A stretch of 58,387 bases of DNA from JAHDCC01 sp964551835 (GCA_964551835.1 CAZKEM010000009.1:1-58387), one strand, 5' to 3'; shown: positions 24,624 through 34,106, numbered from the stretch's first letter. Program-made: numbers and translations. Notes: generated by a model from the letters alone, not told the origin.

Positions 24624-24806
24624 TTGGCCATATTGAGCATTGTTCTCATCATCGGAGCGGCGCTTATCCTGGCTGCCGCCGCCGTCGCAATAGACCGACT
24701 CAACTTTCCCCAACGTCGCTTCCGTGCCGAGCAACTCCCGGAAGGAAAAGTTGTAAAACGAGACCGGACCGGAGCCCACATCATCGAAGAGGACTTCGAC
24801 GAGTAA
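24624..24806 (+). CDS. Small single-pass membrane protein
   Basis: A 60-residue protein with one N-terminal helix (AILSIVLIIGAALILAAAAV) and a basic-then-acidic tail (FPQRRFRAEQLPEGKVVKR, then EEDFDE). The TTG start is decided by an excellent GGAGG ribosome site (24613-24617) six bases upstream, one of the few genes here with a strong Shine-Dalgarno sequence. Probably cotranscribed with the GNAT-like gene. Function unknown. Confidence 0.65.
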   Translation: MAILSIVLIIGAALILAAAAVAIDRLNFPQRRFRAEQLPEGKVVKRDRTGAHIIEEDFDE

Positions 24807-24827
24807 GCTCCAGGTCCGGGCCACGGA

Positions 24828-26210
24828 CTACTCCTCTACCTGTGTGCCAGTTGGGGAATCGGTGTCAGAGTCAGCTTCGGTTTCGGTTTCGGTTTCGGAG
24901 TTGTCGTTTTCTTCTCCATCACCAGCATTCTCCGGTTCATCATTGTCTTCAGCAGGTTCGTTGCCAGCTGGCGGCGCTTCGGCACTGTCTACGGGAACTT
25001 CAATTTCAATCGTCTCAGTGGTCTCGATGCATTTAAGAACTTGGTCACAGAACGAGGCCGCATTCGGAGCGGTCAGGACCATCCCAGGGTCGACCCCAGT
25101 TGGCTGAAATTTTAGCGACGAAAGTCCTACGACCTTACCTGCCCCGTTGACCAATGGGCCGCCTTGGAACATCGTGCCTACTGGAGCGCTGTGCTGCAGG
25201 CCCGATGCCGACTGGTCGAGAAGGACACCGGGTGACGCGGTAGCTGACTGCCCACCGAAGCCACTAATCGAAAATACGCGAGTGCCGACACTCGCGACCT
25301 GCTCCTCCGCAGATGCCAACTGCAAGGTAGGCAAGTCTTGTTCGACCATGACTATCGCCAAATCACTCTTGGCGTCCCATGACCAGAGTTGCGCATTGAT
25401 TCGTTGGTCTCGTTTTGTCAGGGTGAGCGACGGGCTAGGTTCGGTGGTGGACGCCGCTATTAACGAGTAGCTCGTCATCAGCACTGTGCCTTCTTCGTGA
25501 GCCAAGACAGCGAAGGCTGAACCAAGAACCGCTTTGCCCTGCTCGTCACGGGTTTCTAGCCCCCACACCGACTCACCGGCCGTGGCAGGAAGGTTGATAA
25601 CGCCATCGGCGTCAGAGACTATCCCTTCGATCGGTTGAAGCTCCGTTCGGATGTCGTCGACAGCGCCAACCCGAAGTTCATCAATTGCTGCGGTAGCATC
25701 AGAGAATTGTTGATCGAACCCATCGACAAACCTCGAGACTTCGCGTTCATTCTCAGCTAAGCGGTTGTCGTAGTAGGCATAGAACCCGGCTCCGCTAAAT
25801 GCGATGCCGACAGCAGAGGCCAACAGCATGAAGGAAATTCCGATGACTGACCGAGGTAGAATCCGATGCCGAAGCTTAGGTTTTCCCGGACTAACAGAAA
25901 TAAATCCGTTGCGTTCCCACTCCCGGTCTTTTTGGTGTTGCTTTATCCGCTGAGTCGGTTTGATGAACGGCGCTACTTCAACGTCGCCGCCCTTTTCCCG
26001 GCGCGCTTCGGCCGCGAGCTTCAGTAACTCGTCCATCTTCTTTCTAGCTGAGCCGCTTTCCTGAGCCAGATTGATCAACGACGACTCGGTTTCTGCGTCC
26101 ACGCCCCCCTCATCTGTTGCGGGGGCAACTTCGTCAACTTGAGTAGCGCCACTATCGGACTTCTTAGAACTGTCCGATTTTGCCTTAGGTTTCTTGGTTG
26201 AAGTGCTCAT
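24828..26210 (-). CDS. Membrane-anchored trypsin-fold pseudoprotease
   Basis: The 460-residue protein has a long charged cytoplasmic N-terminus (about 1-120), one transmembrane helix (SVIGISFMLLASAVGIAFSG), a short coiled stretch and an extracellular trypsin-like barrel (about 210-395). A Glu/Asp/Thr-rich acidic C-terminal tail follows. The barrel has GSAFAVLAHEEGTVLMTSYS, SDLAIVMVEQDL and MFQGGPLVNGAGKVVGL. The His position reads TSYSLI instead of TNAHVV, and the serine loop reads MFQGGPLV, so Ser is Gln. Only the Asp is kept. It lies just downstream of the penicillin-binding protein gene on the same strand, which hints at a wall-associated binding or scaffold role (inferred). Confidence 0.75.
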   Translation of the reverse strand: MSTSTKKPKAKSDSSKKSDSGATQVDEVAPATDEGGVDAETESSLINLAQESGSARKKMDELLKLAAEARREKGGDVEVAPFIKPTQRIKQHQKDREWERNGFISVSPGKPKLRHRILPRSVIGISFMLLASAVGIAFSGAGFYAYYDNRLAENEREVSRFVDGFDQQFSDATAAIDELRVGAVDDIRTELQPIEGIVSDADGVINLPATAGESVWGLETRDEQGKAVLGSAFAVLAHEEGTVLMTSYSLIAASTTEPSPSLTLTKRDQRINAQLWSWDAKSDLAIVMVEQDLPTLQLASAEEQVASVGTRVFSISGFGGQSATASPGVLLDQSASGLQHSAPVGTMFQGGPLVNGAGKVVGLSSLKFQPTGVDPGMVLTAPNAASFCDQVLKCIETTETIEIEVPVDSAEAPPAGNEPAEDNDEPENAGDGEENDNSETETETEADSDTDSPTGTQVEE

Positions 26211-26330
26211 GAAATTGCTCCCTGGTCGAGTCAGATGAAATGACTCAGTGCTTGTTTGTTGGACTGTTGGATTGGTTGACTTGGGTGAACTGGATCGATG
26301 GTGTGTCGAGGTGAAGGTTCGAGAACGCGA

Positions 26331-28541
26331 TCAGTCGGTGATCGCGACAGGACCGGTGGTGTTAGACGACGAGGACGAAGAAGATGGCGGCACCGTCGTA
26401 CTCGTAGTTGGTGGCGGACGAGTAGTTGGCGGTGAATCCGAGCGCGGGACATCTGGGCGTGAAGAATCGTCTTGCACACACGACTTACCGTCGCAGTTAG
26501 AGGCAAGACTTCCGACGGAACGTTTTTCGCCCACTTCGGTTTCTTTCCGACGCAGAGTCTCAACCAATTTTTCGGACTGTTCGACTTCGGTCGGTGTTAT
26601 CTCCGCCGGCTCGGGAAATTCGGTCACCTCAGTTCCCTCAACAGCGCGAGCCATATAGTCGGCAAATGCTCTCGCCGGATGCGAACCGCCAGTGACTGCA
26701 CCAACCCCGTTCACGTTTCGAAGCGAATCAGGAGTGTCTGCGTGCCCCATCCAGACTGCAGTTGATAGTTCGGGGGTGTAGCCCACGAACCAGGCTGCTC
26801 GATATGACTGGGCGGTACCGGTCTTACCTGCGACAGGCCTACCGATGTCGGCGGCCTTGCCCGTTCCCCCTGTAACGACTCCTTGGAGAACGTCAGTCAT
26901 GTTGTCGGCGACAACAGGCTCCAGAACTTTGGTTCCCTGCCGATTACTGTTGTCGATAATAACGTTGCCGTCCCGGTCGATAACCCGTCGGATTCCTGTC
27001 GGAGGAACCCGAACGCCTCGATTGGAGAACGTTCCGAATGCTGAAGCCATTTCGAGAGGGGAAGTTTCGGCGGCACCGAGTGCAAGGCTTGGGCCGTAGG
27101 TGCCTTCTGGGTTCAGACGTTCAAGACCGAGTTGGCGAGCCAACTCGACGGTCTCTTCAATACCAACATCGACGAGCAGCTGCGTAAATACCGTGTTGGT
27201 CGACGCTACAGTGGCAGACCGCAAGGTCTTAGAACCTCCGCCGCCACCGCTATAGTTTTTGAGGTAGCAGTTATCGCCAGTACAACCAGGGACGCGCCAA
27301 CGGGCCGGTGCTTCGTACTTGGTCTCGGGCGTCATACCAAGCGACATGGCTTTTGCGAGCACGATTGGCTTAAACGAACTTCCGGGCTGCATACCGAGAG
27401 ACCCACCAACAGCTAAGTTGACTTGGCTTTGTTTGTAATCTCGCCCTCCAACCATCGCCACAACATGCCCGGTTAGCGGATCGAGCGAGACGATCGACAT
27501 ATCCACCGGGTATTCGGTGTTCTCGAGTCGTTTGGCGACCGACTCCTTTGCGGCCTCTTGTAGGTCGGGACGGATGGTCGTCTCGATCGTGAGGCCTTCG
27601 TTGTAAACGGCCTGTTCTCCAAGAAGGTCCACGAGTTCTTGTTCGACCCAATCCACAAAGTACGGGTATTCCGACGCGCCCTTTGGTCTCATTGGAACGA
27701 CTACAACGTTGGTTGGATCCGGTGAATCCGCTGGCTCTCCAAGCCAGATGTCTCTCGCAACTTCGACCTTGTACTCAGGGTTAGTGATGTACCCTTCATC
27801 TTTCATGGCTTTTAGAACCATGTCTCGTCGTTCTTGAGCTGCTTCGACATCGTTTCGTGGCGACAGTCGCGTCGGCGCCTGGACCAACCCAGCCAGTAAC
27901 GCTGCCTGAGAAATGTCGAGTTCATCGACCTCGACGCCGAAGTACACGATCGCCGCACCACCGATTCCGTACGCTCCAGATCCGAAGTAGGCGCTTTCTA
28001 GGTAGCCGAAGAGTATCTCTTCTTTAGACATCGTCTTTTCGATATCAACCGCCAGAAGAGCTTCGCGGACCTTTCGCTCAACGGTCCGTTCGTTCGACAA
28101 GTAAACGTTCTTGACGAACTGTTGGGTTAACGTCGAGCCACCTTGAGAGACGCCGCCAGCCTCAGCGTTGGCCTGTGCCGCCCGACCAATACCCTCGATA
28201 TCGACACCATTATGTTCATAAAATCTGCGATCCTCAATCGAAACGATCGCATCTTTCATTACCTGCGGTACCTCGTCAGGTTCGATGCTGACCGTCTGAT
28301 CAAACCCACGGAATAGTCCTATTTCTTCCCCGTTGGCATCCAGAACAGTGGAGGCTTCAGCGACTATTTGCGGTCGCTCCTCAGGGATTTCACCTCCTGG
28401 AAGCGGAGCATGTAGCAGTGTCGATATACCGACGGCTGCCGAAACGGGAGGAGCCACGATGCCGACGATAACGATCACCATCAATATTCGGCCTAGTACG
28501 GCAGCGACTCTGAATAGTCGATAAGCGATAGTTCTCATCAT
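26331..28541 (-). CDS. Class A penicillin-binding protein (transglycosylase/transpeptidase)
   Basis: The 736-residue bifunctional peptidoglycan synthase has an N-terminal membrane anchor (about 14-38). The GT51 glycosyltransferase domain has the catalytic Glu in SIEDRRFYEHNGVDIEGIGR (E103) and GGSTLTQQFVKN. The transpeptidase domain has the SSFK nucleophile (S388), STN (447-449) and KTGTAQ (573-578). A cysteine pair (CTGDNC) follows the nucleophile, and the C-terminal tail is rich in Pro, Thr and Ser, probably crossing the wall. It polymerises lipid II and cross-links stem peptides outside the membrane. Its start overlaps the end of the upstream Ig-like membrane-protein gene by four bases (ATGA), so the two are translationally coupled. 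Confidence 0.95.
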   Translation of the reverse strand: MMRTIAYRLFRVAAVLGRILMVIVIVGIVAPPVSAAVGISTLLHAPLPGGEIPEERPQIVAEASTVLDANGEEIGLFRGFDQTVSIEPDEVPQVMKDAIVSIEDRRFYEHNGVDIEGIGRAAQANAEAGGVSQGGSTLTQQFVKNVYLSNERTVERKVREALLAVDIEKTMSKEEILFGYLESAYFGSGAYGIGGAAIVYFGVEVDELDISQAALLAGLVQAPTRLSPRNDVEAAQERRDMVLKAMKDEGYITNPEYKVEVARDIWLGEPADSPDPTNVVVVPMRPKGASEYPYFVDWVEQELVDLLGEQAVYNEGLTIETTIRPDLQEAAKESVAKRLENTEYPVDMSIVSLDPLTGHVVAMVGGRDYKQSQVNLAVGGSLGMQPGSSFKPIVLAKAMSLGMTPETKYEAPARWRVPGCTGDNCYLKNYSGGGGGSKTLRSATVASTNTVFTQLLVDVGIEETVELARQLGLERLNPEGTYGPSLALGAAETSPLEMASAFGTFSNRGVRVPPTGIRRVIDRDGNVIIDNSNRQGTKVLEPVVADNMTDVLQGVVTGGTGKAADIGRPVAGKTGTAQSYRAAWFVGYTPELSTAVWMGHADTPDSLRNVNGVGAVTGGSHPARAFADYMARAVEGTEVTEFPEPAEITPTEVEQSEKLVETLRRKETEVGEKRSVGSLASNCDGKSCVQDDSSRPDVPRSDSPPTTRPPPTTSTTVPPSSSSSSSNTTGPVAITD

Positions 28542-29560
28542 TCACTCCCTTGGGGTTGGGTGGTAACGGGCGGTGGAACCGGTGCTCCCGGAGTTGTTGG
28601 CGGTCCGGTTACAGGTTCGGCTGTGGTTGGGGGTGGTATCGCCACGCAAGGTGCCAGGGCGACGTTCTGAACTTGGTCGTCCATCTTGACGACTATCCGA
28701 GCCGTGCCAACTTGATTACAACGAATCCGTATTGTGCTTTGACCATGAGAGTTTGTTGTCGACTGTGCCGGCGACAATAACGTCAACGGCGACTGAGCAG
28801 TTACGTCGATGACCTTTCCGGGCACCGGACGGTTGGTTATATAACCGTCAGCGTCAACGGTCCGTTCCGTGACTGCAACGACCGCTGAGCCGGTTAGACC
28901 GGAATAAATTTTTCCACCGTTATAGACGTCGAGTTCTACTGCTGGTTCGATTTCGCGGAGCGGGAGTTCCAGCGACATGGCTGACTCATCGTCGAGATAG
29001 AACACCATCGAACTATCCATGGCAAACCGACCAGGTACCCACGCCCGAACGCGGTAACGGCCACCAAGGAGTCCAGAAATCGACCAGCTACCATCGGCGG
29101 AGGTTCGAATATCTTCCGACACGGAGCCGGCTTGGGTGTGGCGCTCAATCCGGACAATGGCTGTACCCGCTATGCCTGTTCCGCTACTGGCTGTCCCGCT
29201 AAGCGAAGCTGAGCCGCCTTTTAGCTCGACCTCTTCATCTTCTTCGTTTTCGTCGTCGGCGAAAGCCATCGAAATAGGGTTCTTCGCAGTGTTCGGCGCC
29301 TGACCGATTTGGTACGGGGATTCGCCAATATCGGCTCTTTCGACACTGAGGTCGACACCGGTTAGGTTAATCGAAACCTGTTCTCGCTCGGTCTCGTACG
29401 AGTCGAGGAGGAAACCCCGTTGGAACCACATGAGCGCGAGGCTCAAGCATATAAAGGCTCCAAAGCCGTATTTGAGCGGTTCATGACCTGCTCCGTGGCG
29501 GATCCGAGCGCCCAACGATGACGGACTGAACGCGGAGAAGATGGAAGTTAAGCGGTGCAC
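28538..29560 (-). CDS. Single-pass membrane protein with Ig-like extracellular domains
   Basis: The 340-residue protein has one membrane helix near residues 30-50 (YGFGAFICLSLALMWFQRGF). An acidic linker (DDENEEDEEVELKGG) leads to a carboxypeptidase-regulatory/Ig-like module (SLSGTASSGTGIAGTAIVRI, GSWSISGLLGGRYRVRAWVP), a Big/invasin-like module (PGKVIDVTAQSPLTLLSPAQ) and a Pro/Thr-rich tail. Coupling to the class A PBP by a four-base overlap suggests a partner in wall assembly (inferred). The GTG at 29560 is used by default; an AAGGAGG sequence lies about 25 bases upstream, too far for standard spacing, so the true start is uncertain. Confidence 0.65.
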   Translation of the reverse strand: MHRLTSIFSAFSPSSLGARIRHGAGHEPLKYGFGAFICLSLALMWFQRGFLLDSYETEREQVSINLTGVDLSVERADIGESPYQIGQAPNTAKNPISMAFADDENEEDEEVELKGGSASLSGTASSGTGIAGTAIVRIERHTQAGSVSEDIRTSADGSWSISGLLGGRYRVRAWVPGRFAMDSSMVFYLDDESAMSLELPLREIEPAVELDVYNGGKIYSGLTGSAVVAVTERTVDADGYITNRPVPGKVIDVTAQSPLTLLSPAQSTTNSHGQSTIRIRCNQVGTARIVVKMDDQVQNVALAPCVAIPPPTTAEPVTGPPTTPGAPVPPPVTTQPQGSE

Positions 29561-29654
29561 CGTGATCCATCGGCTGGTGGAGATGCCTCCTTAGGCCTTC
29601 TGGCCTATTTTTCCGCAATTCTCTACGGATCCGGCCTTTCTATGTCGAAAACCC

Positions 29655-29689
29655 AAAGAATCCCTGCCCTGCATGGGAAGGGATTCTTT
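29655..29689 (-). terminator. Rho-independent terminator behind the ferredoxin gene
   Basis: A perfect 10-bp stem AAAGAATCCC (29655-29664) pairs with GGGATTCTTT (29680-29689), with a further CCC/GGG pairing inside. On the minus strand it is followed by a T-rich run. It lies about 20 bases behind the ferredoxin stop codon and separates that gene from the cell-wall operon. Confidence 0.8.
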
Positions 29690-29711
29690 AACTAGCTTAC
29701 TTTTAGAACTT

Positions 29712-29981
29712 TTATGCGTCTACTTCGAGGAAAATACACTCTCCGGGACACTCTTCGGCTGATTCAATGACGCTTTCGAGTTGATCTTCAGTGATTCGGG
29801 CCATACCTTCAGCACCTGCCGGGTTAGCGACCCCATCGAACAACTTTTCGCTACCAAATTTCTCTGCGGACTCTTTTACATAGTAGAGACCGTCGTCCAT
29901 ACCAAAAAAGACGTCCGGTGCGATCTCCTCACAAAGGCCGTCACCAGTACAGAGATCTTGGTCAATCCAGACCTTCACCAT
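29712..29981 (-). CDS. Small ferredoxin, 3Fe-4S type
   Basis: The 89-residue acidic protein has KVWIDQDLCTGDGLCEEIAP with the C-x5-C pair, and CPGECIFLE near the end. This three-cysteine-plus pattern is that of actinobacterial [3Fe-4S] ferredoxins, which usually carry electrons to cytochromes P450. A longer insert (about 40 residues) between the cysteine groups distinguishes it from the usual 65-residue forms. No P450 lies in the window, so the partner is unknown. The ATG at 29981 has an AAGGAG site in reverse orientation just upstream. Confidence 0.85.
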   Translation of the reverse strand: MVKVWIDQDLCTGDGLCEEIAPDVFFGMDDGLYYVKESAEKFGSEKLFDGVANPAGAEGMARITEDQLESVIESAEECPGECIFLEVDA

Positions 29982-30164
29982 ATTTGCTTATCTCCTTACA
30001 TCCGGGTCGAACTACTCCGGAATCTTATCGTTATTTATCCTATCGACACGAACCGGAAAATCGAGAATCATACGTTTGACGCCCATCACATCTTAATATG
30101 AGCAACAACGTTGCCGGGTAGCCCACGTTGAGGTTAGGTATGGTGCTGACACAGGAAGAGCTTT

Positions 30165-32348
30165 ATGGCAACAGGCACACTACCGTTTCTATGTGTGAAG
30201 ACTACGCCGCCAGACTTAGAACAGTTCCCGCACCTGTATGCGACCTCTCAACGGTTCAGTGCTGGGAAGCCCCGCACATTCCAGATCTCTGAAGACGGTA
30301 GCTGTGTGTTGTTTTGCCGGGCTCGGAGCCAGTCTGACCCAGCGTTGTGTCTGTGGCGCTTTGACGTCACGAACGGAACCGAGCATCTTTTGGTGGACCC
30401 AGCTGACCAACAACTGTCGGGTTCCGAACTGTCTTCAGCCGAGCGGCAGCGCAGAGAACGAGCTCGCGAGTCGGGCGCCGGCATTGTTTCCTATCGTTTG
30501 TCTAACGCTGGAAAGGCCTGTTTCGTTCTTGGCCAAGCCCTGTATGTGCTCGACGTAGTAGGCGGCGACGTCCAGAAACTCGAAACTGAGTCGTCGGTAT
30601 TTGACCCTCGGTTCAGTCCAGATGGTTTACATGTCGGCTACGTGCACGGCCGCGACGTTCGAGTTATTACCCTTGCCCGACCCCGTTCGGATCGGCTTGT
30701 TTTTGAAAGCCCCTCCGACGACGTTTCGATTGGACGAGCCGACTTTATAGCGGCCGAAGAAATTGGGCGATCGAGAGGGTTCTGGTGGTCGCCCGACAGC
30801 CAACAGATTCTCGCAGCAAGAGTCGACGAAACCGACGTTGAACGATGGTGGATCACCCAGCCTAGCCACCCAGACGCATCGCCTCGCTCGTTGCGGTATC
30901 CGCCAGCTGGAGGTACCAACGGCGTCACCAGCCTGCTGCTCGGCGACGTCGACGACGCTGAGGGTACCCCTCCAACCAGCTTCGCAATTTCCCCGTTTGA
31001 GTACCTTGTCGATATCAACTGGTCTGATTCATCGGGGCCGCTGGTAACTCGCCAGTCCCGCGACCAACGAGAAGTATCCATCGACCAACTCGATGTTGTG
31101 ACCAAAGAGCTACGCCATCTCCGGACCATTACCGACGATACTTGGGTTGATCTGGTCCCCGGCACGCCACGTCAAACCGCCGCAGGGCTCCTGACTGTAG
31201 AGAACCAGAAGGCCGCCGCCAGCGACAAGATTTACAAGGCGATCTGTATTGATGGCAAGGCTGTGACCTCGTCGGGCTGCGACGTCGCCTCGGTCCTGTC
31301 GGTTCATAGCCGAGGCGACCGTTTGGTGGCCGCTGTTAGCGTTTGGTCGCCGCCTACGAGCCGAACGCTCGCGTTCGTTGACGTAGCTACGGGGCACGTC
31401 CAACCCATCGGCGATAGTACCGGAACGAACATGGGGGTGTTTACGGGAACAACCGCCGTCCTCACTGAAAGTTCCGCTTCGAAACCTGGATCGACGTCGA
31501 CTGTACATCGGACTACTGATGAGACATTTCGGCCGACCCACACCATCAAATCGTTTGAACAAACCGCTGGTTTCAAGATCGACCCAACATGGATTTCCGT
31601 GGATGATGGAGCGATCGAGATCGTGGTCTTCTTACCGGCAGACCATGATGGAACTACTCCACTTCCAGTCCTTATGGACCCCTACGGTGGTCCGCATGCC
31701 CGGAGGGTTACCGACAGCCACGATGGACATTTGGTGTCGCAGTGGTTCGCCAACCACGGATATGCAGTGGTAGTGGCTGATGGGGCCGGAACCCCTGGGA
31801 GAGGCGTTCATTTGGAACATCGCGTTTGGGGTGATGTCGCGACCCCGGTCTTGGCGGACCAGGTACGGGCTCTCGATGTAGCTGCGGAACGATTCGGGTT
31901 TTTCGACCTGGAACGGGTCGCTATTCGTGGCTGGTCTTTTGGTGGCTACCTGGCCGCTTTGGCTGTGTTGGCTCGCCCTGACCGGTTTCACTGTGCAATC
32001 TCGGGGGCCCCTGTGACTAGCTGGCGCCTGTACGACACGCACTACACCGAACGGTATTTGGGTCACCCTGAAACCCATCCTGAGAACTATGTCAAGACAG
32101 ACCTTATAAGGCTCGCTGAGAGTTTACCTAAAGACCAGGCACGGCGACCGTTGTTACTTATTCATGGCCTGGCCGATGACAATGTGGTTGCCGCTCATAG
32201 TTTGCAGCTAAGCACTGCGCTTCTCGGGTCCGGGTACCCGCATCAGGTGCTTCCGTTGTCGGGGGTTACGCATTCACCCCGACGAACGGTCGCGGAAAAT
32301 CTATTACGACTACAACTTGACTTCCTGACGAAAGCGACCCAGAACTAG
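30165..32348 (+). CDS. S9-family prolyl peptidase (dipeptidyl peptidase IV-like)
   Basis: The 727-residue protein has an N-terminal beta-propeller (about 1-450) with TFQISEDGSCVLFCRARS and other blade strands, followed by an alpha/beta-hydrolase domain. The catalytic residues are visible: Ser in RGWSFGGYLAAL, Asp in LLIHGLADDNVV, and His in SGVTHSPRR. The double Glu of DPP-IV is partly visible as FIAAEEIGRSRGFWW, the element that holds the substrate N-terminus, so dipeptidyl peptidase activity is plausible. No signal peptide is seen, implying a cytoplasmic peptide-recycling enzyme. The ATG follows GGAAGA at five bases. Confidence 0.9.
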   Translation: MATGTLPFLCVKTTPPDLEQFPHLYATSQRFSAGKPRTFQISEDGSCVLFCRARSQSDPALCLWRFDVTNGTEHLLVDPADQQLSGSELSSAERQRRERARESGAGIVSYRLSNAGKACFVLGQALYVLDVVGGDVQKLETESSVFDPRFSPDGLHVGYVHGRDVRVITLARPRSDRLVFESPSDDVSIGRADFIAAEEIGRSRGFWWSPDSQQILAARVDETDVERWWITQPSHPDASPRSLRYPPAGGTNGVTSLLLGDVDDAEGTPPTSFAISPFEYLVDINWSDSSGPLVTRQSRDQREVSIDQLDVVTKELRHLRTITDDTWVDLVPGTPRQTAAGLLTVENQKAAASDKIYKAICIDGKAVTSSGCDVASVLSVHSRGDRLVAAVSVWSPPTSRTLAFVDVATGHVQPIGDSTGTNMGVFTGTTAVLTESSASKPGSTSTVHRTTDETFRPTHTIKSFEQTAGFKIDPTWISVDDGAIEIVVFLPADHDGTTPLPVLMDPYGGPHARRVTDSHDGHLVSQWFANHGYAVVVADGAGTPGRGVHLEHRVWGDVATPVLADQVRALDVAAERFGFFDLERVAIRGWSFGGYLAALAVLARPDRFHCAISGAPVTSWRLYDTHYTERYLGHPETHPENYVKTDLIRLAESLPKDQARRPLLLIHGLADDNVVAAHSLQLSTALLGSGYPHQVLPLSGVTHSPRRTVAENLLRLQLDFLTKATQN

Positions 32349-32371
32349 ATGTCTATGCCGATCCGCCACCG

Positions 32372-33496
32372 ATGATCGATGACCTTGCACTCTTGACACC
32401 GACGCTCACCTCGTTGGGCTGGGATGCTGAGCTCAATGCGTGGGCTGATGAGGTTTCCACCACCTCGACATCGCCACTTACGCCCGGTCGTATCGCGAGG
32501 GTGAGCAGAGGTTTCTCTCTGGTCTTCACCGGCGGTGAGGCTGTGCTTGCAAATTCGAGTTCGGAACGCTCCGACGCTAGTACTGCTCCTGCGACCGGCG
32601 ACTACGTGCTGATCGGTCCAGATGATGAAGGCGCTCAGATCATCACGTCGATTGCGCCGCGACGGACTGCCCTGATGCGACGAATGCCTGGACGGGTTCC
32701 AGAGCCACAAATTCTGGCCGCTAACGTCGAGTACGTTTTGGTGATGCATGGCCTCGACCGCGAACTAAACATTCGTCGCATCGAGAGACAGCTGGTTGTC
32801 GCCTTCGACAGTGGAGCGACCCCCGTTATCGTTTTGACGAAGTCAGACTACGACGATGATGTGGTTGAACCCGTCGAACAGGCAATTGAACGTCTGGGCC
32901 AAGCCGCCGACGGTGTCGAAATCGTCGTTACTTCAGCCAAATCCGGCGACGGCCTTGACCGACTCAGAGAGTTCTTCTCTGGCCATCGTACGTCGGTAAT
33001 GCTCGGCGTGTCAGGCATCGGCAAGTCGACACTGGTGAATGTACTATCGGACGGCATTGTCCAGCTGACGAACGAAGTTCGCATCACTGACCGCCGAGGC
33101 CGACACACCACGGTTACTCGAGATCTAATTCCGTTCCCGGGCGGAGGGATGGTTATCGACACTCCGGGTATTCGGGAGATCGGACTGTGGCAGGCCCACG
33201 CCGGGCTTGAGCGGACCTTTAACGACCTAAGTGAAGCGGTCGAAGCGTGCCGGTTCGCTGACTGCCAACACAATAATGAACCGAACTGCGGCGTCCAAGA
33301 AGTCATCGACAACGGGGCGAGCACCTCTGAGCGTCTTGAACATTGGTTGTCGCTTCGGGCCGAACTGGCCGAACAGGACGACCAGTTAGAGGAGTTCACT
33401 CGCCGGAACGAGTCGCGGGTACGCGCCCGAGCCGAAGACAAGCACAACAAACAACGTCCGAAGAAAACTAAGCGCCGTGGCCGCGACGAACTCTAA
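32372..33496 (+). CDS. rsgA: Ribosome small-subunit-dependent GTPase A
   Basis: The 374-residue protein has an OB-fold N-terminus and a circularly permuted GTPase domain, in the order G4 (VLTKSD), G5-like TSAK, G1 (GVSGIGKSTLVN) and G3 (DTPGIREIGLW). The C-terminal zinc-knuckle has CRFADCQHNNEPNCGV. It ends in a Lys/Arg-rich tail suited to rRNA contact. RsgA checks late 30S maturation by GTP hydrolysis. The gene begins 24 bases after the S9 peptidase stop, probably in one transcript. Confidence 0.94.
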   Translation: MIDDLALLTPTLTSLGWDAELNAWADEVSTTSTSPLTPGRIARVSRGFSLVFTGGEAVLANSSSERSDASTAPATGDYVLIGPDDEGAQIITSIAPRRTALMRRMPGRVPEPQILAANVEYVLVMHGLDRELNIRRIERQLVVAFDSGATPVIVLTKSDYDDDVVEPVEQAIERLGQAADGVEIVVTSAKSGDGLDRLREFFSGHRTSVMLGVSGIGKSTLVNVLSDGIVQLTNEVRITDRRGRHTTVTRDLIPFPGGGMVIDTPGIREIGLWQAHAGLERTFNDLSEAVEACRFADCQHNNEPNCGVQEVIDNGASTSERLEHWLSLRAELAEQDDQLEEFTRRNESRVRARAEDKHNKQRPKKTKRRGRDEL

Positions 33497-33611
33497 CTAG
33501 GCTGGCGGTGACTGGTCTATCTCACCCGACTCGAGGCTAACGCGTGGTCGTTTGACAGTGAGAAATGCCTATGGGCACCACTTTGCGCTGCGCCTAGTAC
33601 GCTTCATTAGC

Positions 33612-34106
33612 ATGAATCGACATTCCATTTTGGCCGTTGTTGCCCTGATGGCTCTTTTGGCCGCATCTTGTGGGCGACTCCCAGAGGCTGGCGCTCCAGC
33701 GGCAACCGACGATGACAACCCTTTTGCCAAAGATGGCACAGCAGATTCGGTCGACATCGCTGGCGTCGTGGTTTCGAGTGATGACACAGTCGTCGCTCCG
33801 GCAGAAGGCGATGACATCGCTCCGCCATCAATCATCGAGACTCCGTCGGATTCCGGCCCAGCCAAGGCTGAGGACGGCCCCGCCACAACAGCGACACCCG
33901 TTACTCCTCCCCCAGTTGAGCAACCAGACCCTGTCGTCCCTGGAGATGCCCAGCCAGGTACAAGTGGAACCCACACCGTCCAGTCCGGTGAGACACTTTC
34001 AACGATCGCAGAAAAGTACGGTATCACAACCGACGCCCTACAAAACGCGAACAACCTTAGCGATGCCGACAAGATCACGATAGGTCAAGTTCTCAAGGTC
34101 CCGTAA
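33612..34106 (+). CDS. LysM-domain lipoprotein
   Basis: The 164-residue protein has a lipoprotein signal (ILAVVALMALLAASC, Cys at about residue 20). A Pro/Ala/Thr-rich low-complexity spacer of roughly 90 residues follows, then a C-terminal LysM domain: THTVQSGETLSTIAEKYGIT, then NANNLSDADKITIGQVLKVP. LysM binds peptidoglycan, so this is a lipid-anchored wall-binding protein. I start at the ATG at 33612, because the longer frame adds residues with no signal-peptide character. Confidence 0.85.
   Translation: MNRHSILAVVALMALLAASCGRLPEAGAPAATDDDNPFAKDGTADSVDIAGVVVSSDDTVVAPAEGDDIAPPSIIETPSDSGPAKAEDGPATTATPVTPPPVEQPDPVVPGDAQPGTSGTHTVQSGETLSTIAEKYGITTDALQNANNLSDADKITIGQVLKVP

Noticed and set aside
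24880..24905. Short tandem repeat of GTTTCG-like units in the pseudoprotease tail
   Set aside because: It simply encodes the Thr-Glu-rich acidic tail; low-complexity coding sequence explains it.
29560..29712. Known riboswitch class (such as c-di-AMP ydaO) before the wall operon
   Set aside because: The hairpin lacks the conserved blocks of the riboswitch families I can recall.
32848..33450. 200-residue open frame antisense to rsgA
   Set aside because: Serine/arginine-rich shadow of a gene with clear GTPase motifs.
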